Shown here: positions 4,704 to 5,007 of the stretch, in pieces | Position numbering within the stretch: the first letter of the stretch is position 1 | Layout: each line of letters begins with the position of its first letter | Origin: Deltaproteobacteria bacterium | Lineage (GTDB): Bacteria; Desulfobacterota; Syntrophia; Syntrophales; UBA2210 | Direction: 5' to 3' | DNA: 5,007 nucleotides | Assembly (NCBI GenBank): GCA_016934695.1 | Contig: JAFGSH010000190.1 | Coordinates: 1 to 5,007, forward strand | Notes under the pieces: generated by a model | Database searches by the model: none | Seen by the model: only the letters and a program-made list of their open reading frames with translations | What the model was told of the DNA's origin: nothing | Position numbers and translations under genes: made by a program

Positions 4704-5007
4704 TTATGGCTGAGCCGCCTTCCGGGCCAGGCGCTCCCGCTCGTCGAGGATGATCTCCGCGGCCATCCGGGCCGTCTCCCCCACGAGCGTCGAGCATTTA
4801 TCGGGGAGCCCGGCCTTGAAGGCAGCCTTCATCTCCTCGGGATCGTAGAGGTTGTAGAACCGCCCGAAGGTCTTCTCCTGTATATTGGTACACCGGCAGG
4901 TGCCGTATCTTTCCACGAACCGGTCGTGGAGTTTCTTCGACAGGATGCAGGCGTGGAGCTGTTTCATCATGTCGGGGAATTCCTCCTGCGACCTGCCGAA
5001 GAAGTAG
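4704..5007 (-). CDS. C_GCAxxG_C_C-type redox protein, C-terminal part, cut by right edge
   Basis: The minus-strand frame is open from the right edge (codon at 5006-5004) to TAA at 4706-4704, giving 100 residues. The visible part resembles the C-terminal half of the C_GCAxxG_C_C family: a GR-x-x-E-E-F stretch, a long helix ending HDRFVERYGTCRCTNI, then a variable link and DKCSTLVGETARMAAEIIL. Cysteines are HAC, CRC and KCS. The defining GCAxxG part would lie outside the window. Known: the family is found mainly in anaerobes, is thought to be redox-active, and has no proven reaction. Alternatively the gene could begin at ATG 4970 (88 residues): AGGAGG (4987-4982) lies 11 bases before it, rather far, and the sense of the upstream residues argues for a longer protein. 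It converges on the AhpD-like gene with an 18-base gap and no visible terminator hairpin. Confidence 0.7.
   Translation of the reverse strand, partial: YFFGRSQEEFPDMMKQLHACILSKKLHDRFVERYGTCRCTNIQEKTFGRFYNLYDPEEMKAAFKAGLPDKCSTLVGETARMAAEIILDERERLARKAAQP

Noticed and set aside
1..5007. CRISPR array, tRNA or rRNA gene, or insertion sequence
   Set aside because: No regularly spaced repeats, no cloverleaf or rRNA-like stretch, and no transposase seen on either strand.

Overview
The window looks like the seam between an AT-rich accessory segment (about 1-760) and a GC-rich bacterial chromosome (about 1770-5007), with a mid-composition toxin-antitoxin operon (777-1639) in between. Compact genes, good Shine-Dalgarno sites and the gene content (zinc-dependent dehydrogenase, AhpD-like CxxC protein, C_GCAxxG_C_C-type redox protein, flavin reductase) would fit an anaerobe such as a Desulfobacterota (deltaproteobacterial) lineage. 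That placement is an inference from gene style only; no rRNA or marker gene is present.

Left part: a gene runs off the left edge on the minus strand (starts at 303) and resembles the DUF4393/Abi-alpha type of abortive-infection protein. Upstream of it, 304-776 holds no convincing gene. It does hold a minus-oriented intrinsic terminator (403-437), several nested inverted repeats that could fold into a pseudoknotted RNA (about 478-644), a GC-rich hairpin (662-690), and the promoter and likely operator of the next operon. At 777-1639 lies a two-gene operon whose first product is a MerR-type DNA-binding protein fused to a C-terminal HicB antitoxin domain. Its second product, overlapping by 4 bases, is a HicA-type mRNA interferase toxin. 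An in-frame ATG with purine-rich sequence before it, exactly at the domain junction (1224), suggests that free HicB may also be made.

Centre: a complete zinc-dependent medium-chain alcohol/polyol dehydrogenase (1769-2779, plus strand) with its own promoter candidate and a strong ribosome binding site.

Right part: a two-gene minus-strand operon (flavin reductase-like protein, then a small protein with squalene-cyclase/prenyltransferase-type QW repeats) ends convergently against the dehydrogenase. It is divergent from a plus-strand AhpD-like/carboxymuconolactone decarboxylase-family gene. The 173-base divergent region carries two good sigma70-like promoters whose -35 boxes are 3 bases apart, under a dyad symmetry, suggesting shared control. 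A C_GCAxxG_C_C-type redox protein, cut by the right edge, converges on the AhpD-like gene. Together the right part reads as a small redox cluster; the left part reads as defence/toxin-antitoxin cargo.
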